A stretch of 64,000 nucleotides of DNA from Liolophura sinensis (Eukaryota; Mollusca; Polyplacophora; Chitonida; Chitonidae). This document shows, in pieces, positions 37,318 to 48,605 of the stretch. The notes under the pieces are model-generated. The model was given only the letters and a program-made list of their open reading frames with translations, made no database searches and had not been told where the DNA came from. How positions within the stretch are numbered: position 1 is the stretch's first letter; the number at the start of each line of letters is the position of its first letter. A program made the position numbers and the translations under genes. The stretch is from assembly GCF_032854445.1 (NCBI RefSeq), contig NC_088307.1, positions 14,320,001 to 14,384,000 of the forward strand, given 5' to 3'.

Positions 37318-37760
37318 ATGCCCAATAACTTAGGACATAACTACTATTTTGCTTTTGTTTTATTGTCGAGTGCACTTTCTGTGGATGCCATATAACTAGA
37401 AAAAAACTCGGCCATTCCTCCAGTCCTTTATCTTGTTTCAGTAACAGCGTTTTTAGAATACAAGAAAGAACATTCTGAGTCGTCACGAATTGCAGGGTCA
37501 GTCTGAAAACATATACAAACTTATATTTATGGACTGAAATTTCACTATGAAGTAACTTTGAGGGAGAGGGGGGGGGGGGGAGGGTCTTGGTGACGATAAA
37601 CGGTCGACTTCCAAAACGACGTATAACACAAAACACCAAATAACTAAAAAAGTATGCCCAATAGCTTATGACATTCTGGTTCACTACTATTTTGCTTTTG
37701 TGTTATTGTCGAGTGTACTTTCTATGCATGTCAAATAACTAGAAAACATCCGGCCATTCC
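37318..37760. repeat. Direct repeat, ~110 bp, copies at 37318-37423 and 37650-37760
   Basis: GCCCAATAACTTAGGACAT and GCCCAATAGCTTATGACAT begin the two copies; both continue with CTACTATTTTGCTTTTG, TTATTGTCGAGTG and end in CGGCCATTCCTCCAG. They flank a repeat E fragment (37555-37645) and a poly-G run. The frame at 37253-37684 is a by-product. Confidence 0.85.
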
Positions 37761-38049
37761 TCCAGTAGACCAAGACCAAGGCACTGGGCCGTTAGACCAC
37801 CTCGGCGAAGGGAATAAAGAAATCGCGGCATCTGTCCTGAAAACATCATAAGATAGACACAACCCCCCACCCCCACACCACCCCTACCCCCATGCGCACC
37901 GCTCATCCAACAACTTCCCACACCTATCACGACTGATCACCTATCACAAATGCATTGACTTCTGTGTGCTCTGTGATCGCATGATTTCAACATCTGTGAC
38001 CACAAAATGGTGAAACCTCGGCGTGAACTTTAAAACCGTGTTCACGGTA

Positions 38050-38830
38050 TTCAAAATCGTGCATTATGCTAGAAAAGAAGAATTTTGTCGATAACGAAAT
38101 ATGTATTTTATTTGTGCTTTCTGTGCAACTGTTCATATATCCAATGTGGTGATCTACTTCATCACGATGTACAGGCCGCCTCTCGCCCCAGGGTAAGCGG
38201 AATTAGACACAATCATGAAGCAGAGTGCCAAAAATTATGGACTCTCTTGTCACTCGTCCAGGACCGTGTTAACAAAACCTGAGAAGTGGTAAATCACACT
38301 CGATAAGCCGGTTTGCACACTATTACTATTTACCCAATTTAACAAAATTCTGATTGATATGGTTTTTTCTTATGGTTTCATACATGCATGGCTACAGTAA
38401 CGTATGGAAAACATAATCTGTTTCGATATTTCATTGTTGGTTAATACCATACTCAGTTTGTTGTCACCGGTAGGATAGGCGCCCGTTCATGAGTAAAGGA
38501 CATCGGAGTGCTACTGCATTCGCGAACTCTCCCACGTCTTACACTGTACACTTTATATGTACACGGAAATAGACACAATCATGAAGCAGAGTGCCAAAGA
38601 TCCTGGAAGCTCTGTCCATATTTACTTACAAGAGAATTACACTCATTGTGAAACTTATGAAACTCAGAGTGAAGGCGTTTGATGGAATATCGTTGACCCA
38701 CTAGTTTTTGTAGTAATAACTTCTGACGTTGATTAAAATAGTCAGATAACACAAATGAGCGAAGGACAGTGTTTGACTTATTCAAAAGCCTGTCAGATAA
38801 CCACAAGGATAACACGCAAGCGAACTGCGG
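38050..38830 (+). repeat. Dispersed repeat E, two further segments
   Basis: 38060-38245 (GTCGATAACGAAATATGTAT ... GGAATTAGACACAATCATGA) and 38566-38660 (AATAGACACAATCATGAAGC ... TCTGTCCATATTTACTT) are both partial matches to the minus-strand copy at 43255-43795, so repeat E has been broken and partly duplicated here. Confidence 0.7.
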
Positions 38831-39014
38831 TTAAGAACACACAGGAGAGCATCCTTAAACACTCGACTTCGGTCCGCCTCCCATGACAACGATAAGGTTA
38901 ACAGTGAAGTCCAGCAGTCATCAGCATAAGAACCAAGGTCCTATAAGCAAAGGACTGCCTTTGCATTATCGAAACCCTGTTACAGAGGTTTTCGAGATTT
39001 GCGGACTAGAACAT

Positions 39015-39368
39015 ATAGAAGGTTGTTTTGATATATGAGATAGAGAGATAACTGGAACACATCTGGAATGATTCCAGATCCCATTACGTAACCCAAGAAT
39101 TGATTGATGTTGGAGGTGCCCGTTAAAATCATCTCCTTTTTTCCCTCAACCCTGCTGACATAGCCTAACAGTGCTATTAATCGAACGCCATCAGAACGTG
39201 ACAAGGGAAGAGTGCCGAGGAGGGGGATTAGGGAGGTATGTAAGGTCATTTGCATCTTTAGCCAAGCTTTAGTGATGTTTGAGGTCTTCTGTAGAATGTT
39301 GTACACACATAATTCTCGGGACACAAAAGCCTGCGGGCGCCTGGTTCGCAGAGAACAAGTATATTACA
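39015..39368 (+). repeat. Dispersed repeat D, 3' half
   Basis: TTTTGATATATGAGATAGAG, CCCATTACGTAACCCAAGAA, TTGATTGATGTTGGAGGTGC and GCGCCTGGTTCGCAGAGAAC match the 3' halves of the copies at 52240-52830 and 56340-56965. The minus-strand frame over it (38980-39324) is not a gene. Confidence 0.75.
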
Positions 39369-39775
39369 TAATTCTCTAGAGTGAGTGAGTGAGTGAGTGA
39401 GTGAGTGAGTGCTTGGGGTTTAACGTCGTACTCAACAATTTTTCAGTCATATGACGACGAAGGAATCATTAGGGTGCATGTACGTGTAATGTGCCTCCTT
39501 GTTGCAGGACGGATTTCCACCGCTCTTTTATTTAGTGCTGCTTCACTGAGACGACTTACCGAAGGCAAGTAAGCCAACCCGCCCGAGCCATTATACTGAT
39601 ACGGGTCAACCAGTCGTTGCACTATCCCCTTCATGCTGAACGCCAAGCGAGGAAGTTACAACTTCCTCTTTTAAAGTCTTAGGTGTGACTCGATCAAGGA
39701 TTGATCCTGGATCTTACCGGTCCCGAAGCGGACGCTCTACCAACTGTGCTATCCGGGCTGGTCTAATTCTCTAGA
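39369..39775 (-). mobile_element. SINE A copy 5, full length with target site duplication
   Basis: Element at about 39381-39763, from a (GAGT)n tail to GCTATCCGGGCTGGTC. It is flanked by TAATTCTCTAGA at 39369-39380 and 39764-39775 (12 bp, perfect). This is the best-preserved copy and serves as the reference for the family here. It landed exactly at the end of a repeat D copy. Confidence 0.95.
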
Positions 39776-40784
39776 AGGGTCAAGTGTAAGAGCAAGAGAG
39801 GACTGCAAACACTGTCATATGTAATAGGTGATAAATTTATACATGTTTATATGTTCTGAATTTGCACTTGCTTAGTATTATTGGTTTACTTGGAAAATGC
39901 AGCAGAACGGTATGAATCCCGAAACAACTCGGAGATTAATCTCCATCCCGGTTGCCAATAGAAGCCATGGTAACTTTTATTTTATCACAATTTATTGCAC
40001 GTAGGTATATAGTTGATAGTACTTAGCTTATTTTACAGCAGCAGGGTTTGTTTTTGGAGGAAACAAGAAAGGGTCAGAATGAAAACAACGTGGTTCCCGT
40101 ATGTTAAATGATGCAAGACTAATACACAGCATTTTGCATGCAGTACGTTTCTGAATGTACACTAAGCTCAGGTAATTGCTGTAGAAAATGTCAGTTTCCT
40201 TTATATAACCTATTTATATAACTTATCTACATAACGCTCTGTAGACGCACGTGTCTGCGCAGCAGACATATAGGGTGACGACTATGACGTAAAGTAACAC
40301 GTTATGTTCTCTATAAATCAACAAGGTGGCTATGGTGGTGTGTGCTGTCCGCCATATATAATACATAAACACTATTTGGTGAAACTAGAGCCTCAGAAGA
40401 CCCAAAGCAAGACCAATTTAAGGGAAAATATATAAGCCTGGGCAGGAAATACAATAAAATATTTTAACTTTTTGCACAGAATATTTCTAACTGTAAAGAT
40501 CCAACGATTGCAGTCAAGAAAAATAGAGCCCGCAGATTGAAACAGACCACGTTTGCTTCGTTTCAAAATCAAAAATAAACATGTTTGTCTTACAATCCAA
40601 GATCGTAGTGATGCAAATAACTCACCAGTGTTTTAACATCCTCAACTTGCTGTTTGACATTTTGAGAAAAGCACGCATTCCAAGCTTAGTGGTAAATTTC
40701 TTGATGGAACCACGACTGTGGCGATCGAACTTGTCGCAGTGCCGTGCCTTGTGATCGCTTTACATGCCGAACGATTTTAAGTAA

Positions 40785-41045
40785 TTCTGGACCAGTGACG
40801 TCTAACAATTTACAATTACCAACACTGCATTTTTTAAAATCTAATTCCACTTAACCACAGTGCTAGGGTGCGTGTAATTTGTTATTATTTAAGCTTTAAC
40901 ATGAACAGTTAAAATAAAACCCTAACTGAGGTAACTGAGGTTAATTGGCAAGACGCAGTATTTTACCGGTTAAATGTGACCATTTGCCAACTATCACATA
41001 ATCGTCTCTGTTCTGGATTACTCCATACATACTGTACACATTATT
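40785..41045 (+). repeat. Dispersed repeat D, copy
   Basis: CCAGTGACGTCTAACAATTT, ACCAACACTGCATTTTTTAA, GTGCGTGTAATTTGTTATTA and GTATTTTACCGGTTAAATGT follow the D order. Short duplication of GAGGTAACTGAGGT inside. Confidence 0.75.
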
Positions 41046-41235
41046 ATCATATAGAAAGTGGGGAATGCGCTGTGAGGTGTAAACCTATTTATGGACGTTC
41101 ATAAAACGCCACTAAGATGTATCGTAGCAAATGGTGATTGACGTCGCTGATTGTGATGTCACTTATCAACAACGGCATACATGGTCAAAGACCCCCATTA
41201 GTTTTCCTTAAGCGACAATGTTAACGTTTAGCGCT

Positions 41236-41460
41236 GTAGCTCAGTCCCAAACATTCCGTGGCCAATAAGCTTTGGTGCACAGGCCCAGCCTGTGAGAAAG
41301 AAGCCATACAATCTTGACATAGGTTGACCCTCAAAATCTGGACCTTTCTATGCCGATAGCTGGGAGGGGTGCCTAGCAACGCCAAGGGGACGTCACTCGC
41401 AGCCTCCTCACCACCTGTCTCCTTGTGTCCTCTCGCCCAGAATTTCAAACTTTCATCATT
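41236..41460 (-). CDS. Unidentified short ORF (possible exon)
   Basis: Minus-strand frame that can start at an ATG near 41469 (MSFNDESLKFWARG) and runs to a stop near 41221, about 80 codons, with mixed composition and no repeats. It lies in a locally GC-richer stretch. I recognise no family. A plus-strand frame overlaps it (41369-41785), and only one, if either, can be real. A GGCAG/GTATGAG donor-like site just upstream suggests the ATG could be internal to an intron instead. Confidence 0.2.
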
Positions 41461-41862
41461 AAAACTCATACCTGCCCAAAGCTTGGACAATTTCCATCAT
41501 TTTCATATCAAGCATGCACCTGTACACCAAAAAGGGCAGGATGGCAGCAAAACAAGACTTTACACCCTAAAATACACAGAATTACATTCTTCCCTACTGG
41601 AAAAAGGAAGTTGTAATGGGGTCCTGTGTCCACATTCCACGGTCATAGCATCGGACGGCCATGTCAATCGACTGTACACAGAAGAGACAGCAATTTTTTG
41701 CGTTTCACCACAGTACTTAGGAAAGTTATTAGAAAATTTTATTAGAATGAGTAAAACTGTTCTCGATAATCAGTTACGATATTAATTATAACCGACTGTC
41801 TTATTTTTAATGCGGATAACTGTTTTGAAAATGTAACCCTTTTGTCGATCACGGACAAATGG

Positions 41863-42060
41863 AGTACCTTAAAATGCATTGAAGAGTTGCGATCTATGAT
41901 ATCTATTTGCACAGAAACGTAATGCAGCATGTACCTTAAAATGCATTGAAGAGTTGCGATCTATGATATCTATTTGCACAGAAACGTAATGCAGCATGTA
42001 CCTTAAAATGCATTGAAGAGTTGCGATCTATGATATTGGCACAGAAACGTTATGTAGCTA
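41863..42060. repeat. Tandem repeat, 67-bp unit, 3 copies
   Basis: GTACCTTAAAATGCATTGAA starts at 41863, 41931 and 41998. The first two units are practically identical, the third lacks ATCTATTT; a recent amplification. Confidence 0.95.
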
Positions 42061-42638
42061 TCTTCACTTACAATATGAATGTAAGTACATATTCTATCCC
42101 GCATTTATTTGCTGGGTGTGTGCAAATATAGGTATTAAACAGAGATGACCTTTCAAACAACATGGAGGATGCACCCAGTGGTACATTTACCTCCCGGAAT
42201 CTATGTGATGCTGTTGTCTCATGAAAATGAAACTATTTGAGCTTTTTATCTTGGTGAATTTGCTCATCTTTTGTCCGCTTTTTAATTTCTGGAGAGGAAT
42301 GAGCTTATAAATAGTGAGAGAGATGGTGTCTGACTAGTTTTCATCAACCCTGAGCCTTGGTGACAGACACCAAGTAGTCGTGTGTAGATTAATGTCACAA
42401 CATCCCGATGTTGTGACATGCTAATATCCAAGTTGAAACATATACAAAAACGCGAACATTTTTTTGCACCTATATTTGTACCTATAAATATTCTTTTAAC
42501 AATTATTTTATACGATTATATAAAATAGAACGTAACACCCAGAATAGACGTCTGCTTCCTATGAAACTATGGCAAACCAAACTTCTTAATAGGCGTTTCG
42601 GTTTTGTATAAAAATACCATTTCCAAGGTTCGTACTGC

Positions 42639-42757
42639 TGAGTATTGTAGTAACTCCAACAAAATATACAAGGCGATGCATGATCCATTATTTCCATTGA
42701 TACTGAATGATGCATCGCCTTGTGTCTTTTGTTGGAGTTACCACAATACTCTGCTTT
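42639..42757. repeat. Foldback (hairpin) element, arms ~55 bp
   Basis: GAGTATTGTAGTAACTCCAA ... AAGGCGATGCATGAT on the left is the reverse complement, with few mismatches, of ATGATGCATCGCCTTGTGTC ... GGAGTTACCACAATACTC on the right. The loop is about 15-20 nt. A plus-strand frame (42604-42960) passes through it and is not supported as a gene. Confidence 0.9.
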
Positions 42758-43254
42758 GTGAAGCTTATCCGAGGAACTGGAAAAATAAGGTTCGTAGTAT
42801 CATCCAACCTAATGGCACATATTTCTGCAATGAAATTCAATCTGTGGCCAGTGGTTTGACAAGGGTGGGGGAATGCTCGCTGAACACCGTGTCCTCTAAG
42901 GTGATTAATCTAGGGTTTTCTGGACCTGATCTCTTCGACAGTGAAGTTCTAGACTTTTGACAGACCATTGATTGACCTGGCTGATCAAAGTCCTGAGAAA
43001 CGCTTCCTGAAACACGGAAAAACAGAGCAGCTGGAGAGTGAAACTGCTTAAAGCTATATTGTATGAACCTACACAGTAGAAACGTTAGAATAAATCATGA
43101 AAAACAATGGAAATGTTGTTGAAGATGTCATTTCCTGCTTATTTGTCCATTGTATAAAAATTATAGAGAAATACATTACCCAGTATTGTACTGTCGATCC
43201 AGACAGAAACAAATTTTGCTCATTACAACTACAACAAGTTTAGCACTGTTTCTT

Positions 43255-43795
43255 GACAAATCTTTTGAATTAAAGAAGTCTTAACGTCAAGTATTAAGTC
43301 ACAGTCACTCAGAGTTATAAAGTAAATATGGCCAAAGCGTCCAGAATCTCTGGCGCTCTGCTTCATGATTGTGTCTAATTCCGCTGAACCCGGGGCTAGG
43401 GGCTGTATCTTCATTGCGTTGAATTAGATCGCCACGTTGTGTACATGAACAGTTGTAATGAAAGCGCAACTGAGATACATATTTTGTTATCGACAACTAA
43501 TATTCTAGCATGGTATACGATTGGAATCCTGATTTCATTCAGTCGCCTAGAACATACCTTGCGTCTTTTCAACATCATTAAAACCTCTTGCCCGCTTCTC
43601 TTTGTATAATTCCGTCCTATTTTCGTACTTTATATACTTTCTTAGTTCTTTGGTGGTTTGTGTTATACGTCGTTTTGGAAATTAGCCTTGCGATTATTGA
43701 CCTTGACCGTCCTTATTGGTTGATGGCTGGTATACGAATGTTTGTTTCGACGCATATATCCTGTTCGTCATCGCGAAGTTATATGTTTTATAAGT
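43255..43795 (-). repeat. Dispersed repeat E, most complete copy (minus)
   Basis: Contains, in inverse order, all segments found scattered at 23.4, 35.2-35.6, 37.5 and 38.0-38.8 kb: CATGATTGTGTCTAATTCCG, TTTTGTTATCGACAACTAAT, GTTATACGTCGTTTTGGAAA and GGTATACGAATGTTTGTTTC. About 540 bp, no ORF, no tRNA head or inverted termini seen. Identity of the element is unknown. Confidence 0.7.
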
Positions 43796-44040
43796 AATGT
43801 ACTGTTACGTTACCTGGAAATAGTCGATGCTCTCGAGGCACCTTGCTAGGACCAATATTAAAACATTACGATGTTTGGAAATTTTACCCACCGATCGAGA
43901 CTGACTGACAGATAGGGCCACAGTCAGAAGTCTTTTATTATATTATAGAGATTGTATGTATGCTGCCCCAACTAAACAGCTTCCCGTGAGTCACCTTCCA
44001 TGCTCACAGAATCACTTTAATGTTCTTCACATTTGGCACA

Positions 44041-44092
44041 ATGGCGGCCTACGCTTGGTACGATATCAAACCTGCTAAGGAAGAAACTGGCC
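44041..44092 (+). CDS. Candidate first coding exon, unidentified gene
   Basis: ATG in a good context (CACAATGGCGG) opens 17 codons plus 1 nt (MAAYAWYDIKPAKEETG) up to a consensus donor GTAAGT at 44093-44098. The following AG-bounded 21-nt segment at 44267-44287 continues the frame. I do not recognise the peptide. No further exon could be traced downstream, so the gene, if real, has small exons or long introns. Confidence 0.4.
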
Positions 44093-44266
44093 GTAAGTGT
44101 AATCCACAAGCCTATGTTTTTGCTCTTAACTGTAAAGCTGGTTTATACCTAATTTCTGGTGTTATTATTTATATTGATTGATATTTAATTGGTATCTCAA
44201 CCAAAATGCTTTTACTTTACGCTGAGGATTCGATTGACCTCTACTTTATTTGTTCACATTTGTCAG

Positions 44267-44287
44267 CAATCTTCCAAAATGGCGCGG
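44267..44287 (+). CDS. Candidate 21-nt microexon
   Basis: A pyrimidine-rich tract ending TTTGTCAG is followed by exactly 21 nt and a consensus GTAAGT donor at 44288-44293. Joined to the phase-1 end of the exon at 44041-44092 it adds seven in-frame residues, with no stop. Alternatively the ATG inside it (44279) is an independent start. Confidence 0.35.
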
Positions 44288-45045
44288 GTAAGTTGCAGTT
44301 TGCGTAGATTAATTTTACAGTTAACAACACTGCAATCGAGCTCGACATAAATGAACTAGTGTCCAATATTATAGCGCATGAAATCAACAAGATGAAATAA
44401 ATTAGAAGTTAAATGTGGAAAAAAATTACATAAAGTTGACATGAAACAGGGCGATATTTTTTCCATTTAATTTAATGAAAATAGTTTTTATATGGTGAGC
44501 AATGTGCCACCTCTTGATACATGCATAAACTGTCTTTGCGCAATCTCCTGAAGGAAAAAACATGTTGAAGACCATACTTGCGAATAAGTTTTTGCGCTGT
44601 TTCAGTCAGATTTTAGCATCATTTTTTTCTTTTCCTATTGATACAATGTTAACTTCAACACCCCGTTTCGTAAATTTTTTTTAACTTTGATAAATGGATG
44701 TTTTTTTAGTCTTTCAATTCAGTTTTTTAAATACTGTAGTCATTAGGCATATAAATACCGGCAACAGCATGTGACATTTGCACACTCTCATCCTTACTTT
44801 TAAAATCAAAATTATTCACGCTTCATTAGCCTGAACCTGAACAATTGCTCATATGCTGTGGCGATTCGCCGGTTGTTGTCTTTGCTGTTAAGTGTTGAAC
44901 CTGAATATCGCCATTACATGGTGAATGCTGCTTTTGAAAAAAAAAACGGGATCGATATCATATTAAACAAACGAGAGGAAAAAAAGATGTATGATATCAA
45001 GCACCAAAGAAAAGTGGTCGTTTGAGGTTTTCTTGACGTCATATG

Positions 45046-45293
45046 AGGAACCCGTTACATCGACTGTGAAAACAGTTACATGGCCCGTGGAACAGTTATA
45101 TCGCCTGTGGAAACGGTTACATGGCCATTGGAACAGTTACATCACCTGTGGAACCCGTTACATGGCCCGTGGAACCTGTTACATGGCCCGTACAACGGTT
45201 ACATCGCCAATGGAATCGTCCATCACCTGAGAAACCCGTAACATGGCCTCTGAAAACTGCTACATCGCCTAAGGAACCCCTTACATCGCTTGA
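45046..45293. repeat. Minisatellite, 21-bp unit, ~12 copies, open in frame
   Basis: Unit like GTTACATGGCCCGTGGAACC plus G or A, alternating ACATGG and ACATCG types. Since 21 is a multiple of 3, frames remain open (44991-45230, 45121-45462) encoding heptads such as VTWPVEP. No gene structure surrounds it. Confidence 0.9.
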
Positions 45294-46431
45294 AGAGCAT
45301 CTTTCGTCTGTGCTTCACCATACATATACGCCATCTCTGGAACAACTCTCGCTTGTGGTGCATAAGTCTTATACGTACGTCATCCATGTAACAATTCTCT
45401 TCTGTGGTTTCACTTGCTTATGGTTCACCGTGCTCCGACCGAGAAACACCTTATTCAGTTAGTGGTTTACATTATCTCCAGAAAACGTTCTATTGCCAGT
45501 GAAACACATTACATATTGGTAATGTCACAATCACACAATTGTCACTTGATACAACCTGCTCGATCCAGGTTCTGAGGTCGTCTTTGACCGTTCACAGAGA
45601 GGGAACATCCAAGTTTTTTAATATCATATTTTGCATATCGATTCCTGTCAAAATAGATATGTATCATGATATGTGTTTCATAACTAAACACAGTTTTTAT
45701 ACGAAACTTTACCGTACTTTTTCTGAAACAACTTTTATATGTTTACCGATCTTTGGATGAAATTAGTAGCGATTAGGATAACACAAATCTTTGTTAATGG
45801 TTTCTGGCTTTCTTCATTTAAACCCTCTAGACTTTTACATGTGTCTGGTTTTGGTGGTGGGATATGTACTGTTCAGCTGTCAAGTGCATGCGATATTGGA
45901 TAAGAACTGTACAATTGTGAACTAGGAAAGAAGTCAAAAGTTGAAAACACCAATATGGTGTCAACATATATTTAGTTTGAAGTCTTAGTTTAGTCAGGAC
46001 AGTATTGACTAGTGGTGAATCCAGTTGAACAAGATACTAGTCGGAATTGTACACAAACTTAGAAAACGGATTTGTTTACATAAAGAAAGCCGCAGTCGAA
46101 CTAGCGATATCTAGACTCGTTGGCCAGGGGACAATCCGCTGTACCAAGAATGGAAACATGGGTCATTAAGCGCAATTAATCTGCTAGAAATGTATTTGAC
46201 ATGTCATCAATATAAGTAAGCGAGAATTATTGTTTTTGATAATATTCATAAATTAAGCCGCAAGGCATTCATACTACAATGTGCATGCATTGCCATTCTT
46301 TCCACGCGGATTTCTACGGTTCACAGAATATACCCCTTTTAAATAATAGAATTCTATAGCAACTTCATTCGTGATGGATGATTGTAGTTATTTTTGCGAC
46401 ATTCTCCAAACAAGCGCTGTTAAAAAATTGC

Positions 46432-46498
46432 TTTATAAGTGGGATTATGGCGTAAAACACCAATCAAATAAATAAATAAGTAAGAAAATAAATAAATA
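46432..46498 (+). mobile_element. SINE B tail fragment
   Basis: TATAAGTGGGATTATGGCGT, AAAACACCAATCAAATAAAT and a long AAATAAAT tail. Confidence 0.75.
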
Positions 46499-46629
46499 GG
46501 ATTTTCTATATAATACTTTATGATACGTCGCCCCTGGACAGATGTTGTGTTACTTTTAATGAATACTACAAACCTATTTTCCCAGTAATATGTGGAGTTA
46601 ATAATAAACTAATCATTACATATAATAAA

Positions 46630-46765
46630 AGACTTACAGCACATAGCACAGCCAGAGCAGAGACTCTGTTATATTTGGCAAATGGTCACACGTATTACCG
46701 GTGAAATCCGGGCACTTGTCAATTTACCTCTATCAGGGTTTTGTTTTAACTGTCCACATGTATAC
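46630..46765 (-). repeat. Dispersed repeat D, partial copy (minus)
   Basis: CAGAGCAGAGACTCTG, TTGGCAAATGGTCACACGTA, TTACCGGTGAAATCCGG and CAATTTACCTC are the complement of D. A shorter fragment (TTGACAAATGATCACATATA) sits at about 47177-47215. Confidence 0.7.
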
Positions 46766-47254
46766 CCGAAACGCAGCAACGTAGATGTCCTCTAACACTG
46801 TTGCATAGGTAGGATTGGGTAAAAATAGAAGTGATGATAGTTGCAAACAAACACCCAAGACATGAATATACCTACACACCTAAAAGGCCTGATTTGTGCA
46901 CACAGGCATCCTGCGTTTACACCGATTGCGTAGCCTTGACAAAGGTTGAAAATAGGATTTACATTAGTAGATTCAAGTGAATGAGACAAAGTGCCAGAAA
47001 ACTATGCCCGTTAGGACTTTGAGGTATTCTTGTGTAGGTCAACGCGTATGTTTCGTTTAGTAAAGAAAAACAGGATTCAGCTAAACAATAATTATTTCTA
47101 GAACATATAATTATAATGTAATGTATAAATGACACAAGCATGGAGAGTAAATCTTGAGCACCAACGACAGGTGTGATAGTTGACAAATGATCACATATAA
47201 CCAGTGTCCGTCTAACTCTCTTATGTAAATGGTAAAACAGATATCATAAATATG

Positions 47255-47590
47255 GAACCAGAGCTTGTGGTATATACAGTAAAACTGTGACCAGGGCTTG
47301 TGGTATATACAGTAATACTGTGACCAGGGCTTATGGTATATACAGTAATACTGTGACCAGGGCTTGTGGTATATACAGTAATACTGTGACCAGGGCTTGT
47401 GGTATATACAGTAAAACTGTGACCAGGGCTTGTGGTATATACAGTAATACTGTGACCAGGGCTTATGGTATATACAGTAATACTGTGACCAGGGCTTGTG
47501 GTATATACAGTAATACTGTGACCAGGGCTTGTGGTATATACAGTAATACTGTGACCAGGGCTTGTGGTATATACAGTAATACTGTGACTA
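47255..47590. repeat. Minisatellite, 33-bp unit, 10 copies, open on both strands
   Basis: Unit GACCAGGGCTTGTGGTATAT plus ACAGTAATACTGT. The last 13 nt are an imperfect palindrome. The 33-bp unit keeps both a plus frame (47287-47658, ACGIYSNTVTR repeats) and a minus frame (47221-47613, HSITVYTTSPG repeats) free of stops. Units differ by only one or two bases, so expansion is recent. I see no promoter or splice context supporting translation. Confidence 0.95.
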
Positions 47591-48479
47591 GATTTAATAC
47601 CCCAGTCGGCCACGCTTTTCTGAATCTTTTCCCAGTCACATTATTTATTACAGGTTAAATGGTATGGTATATAGGAATCATTGTAGCATTTCAAGAAAAT
47701 AAAAATAAAAGAAATCCCCTTTTCAGGATTAATAGCGGCTTACTTGACATTCATCTGTTTGTTTGACAAAGGAGGGAACCATTTATATCAGCTTGGATTT
47801 TAGAGTGACTGTAGCCCAATTCTATTGTTAGGCTTTATTCAAAGGGGGGACATATTTTTCGAACACTACAGCCATAGACGACATGAAACGCTTTCATTTC
47901 AGAGATAAGTGTGGGAATAATTTAGCAGTAAAAGTATGAAAGAGAAGTTGCAAGGCATTGGATATTTTTTCCACTAATATACCCACTTAACATCATAAAC
48001 ATACGGTCATACAAAGGCAGTAGTCAAAAGTAATAGCATATCTCCATGGATACCGCGGTTTCAGATTGCACTTGAGCTGAGGCAATTCCGGATGCTTAGT
48101 TGTCCTGACATTCTCGAGGAATCAAAACAAAAAGGCAAAGCGTAAGTGTGAGTTAAAAAATTCACCATATTGCTCCTCAGCTGATGTAGAAATGCCACTG
48201 TGGTTCAGGATGTGATCATGGACGTGAACGGAAGCAGTGAAATATAGGGTGGGTTAATGGACTAGGTTAGATTCTGTGAGAAGCATTTTTCTGGTGGACA
48301 AAGGTTAGGTTAGGGAAAGAATAAAACAGCTAAATGTTGTTGCAATTTTTGCGCTTTTTTACCATTGCGTTCTCAGATATTTTGTGCATGTTTGCTTGGA
48401 ATTTAACGTCCTATACTCATTCAACAAACAAGTCTTCCACTATATCAATATGTTAAAGATCTTATTCATAAAACTACAT

Positions 48480-48605
48480 TAATTGTTTAAAAGATGAAGT
48501 TAAAAAGACTAGAGACCGTATTTCAGCAGTCACACGAGACGATTTGCCAGCCATCGCTGGTATGGTTATCCTCTCTGTGCTGTAGTTTTTTAATTATATT
48601 AACCA
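48480..48605 (+). repeat. Dispersed repeat D, partial copy
   Basis: AGAGACCGTATTTCAGCAGT, CGATTTGCCAGCCATCGCTG, CTCTGTGCTGTAG. A SINE A-tail-like word (TTTGCTTGGAATTTAACGTC) precedes it at about 48391. Confidence 0.6.

Noticed and set aside
38980-39324. 114-codon minus frame
   Set aside because: Lies inside dispersed repeat D; other copies do not keep it open.
42604-42960. 118-codon plus frame
   Set aside because: Passes through both arms of the foldback hairpin; coding is unlikely.
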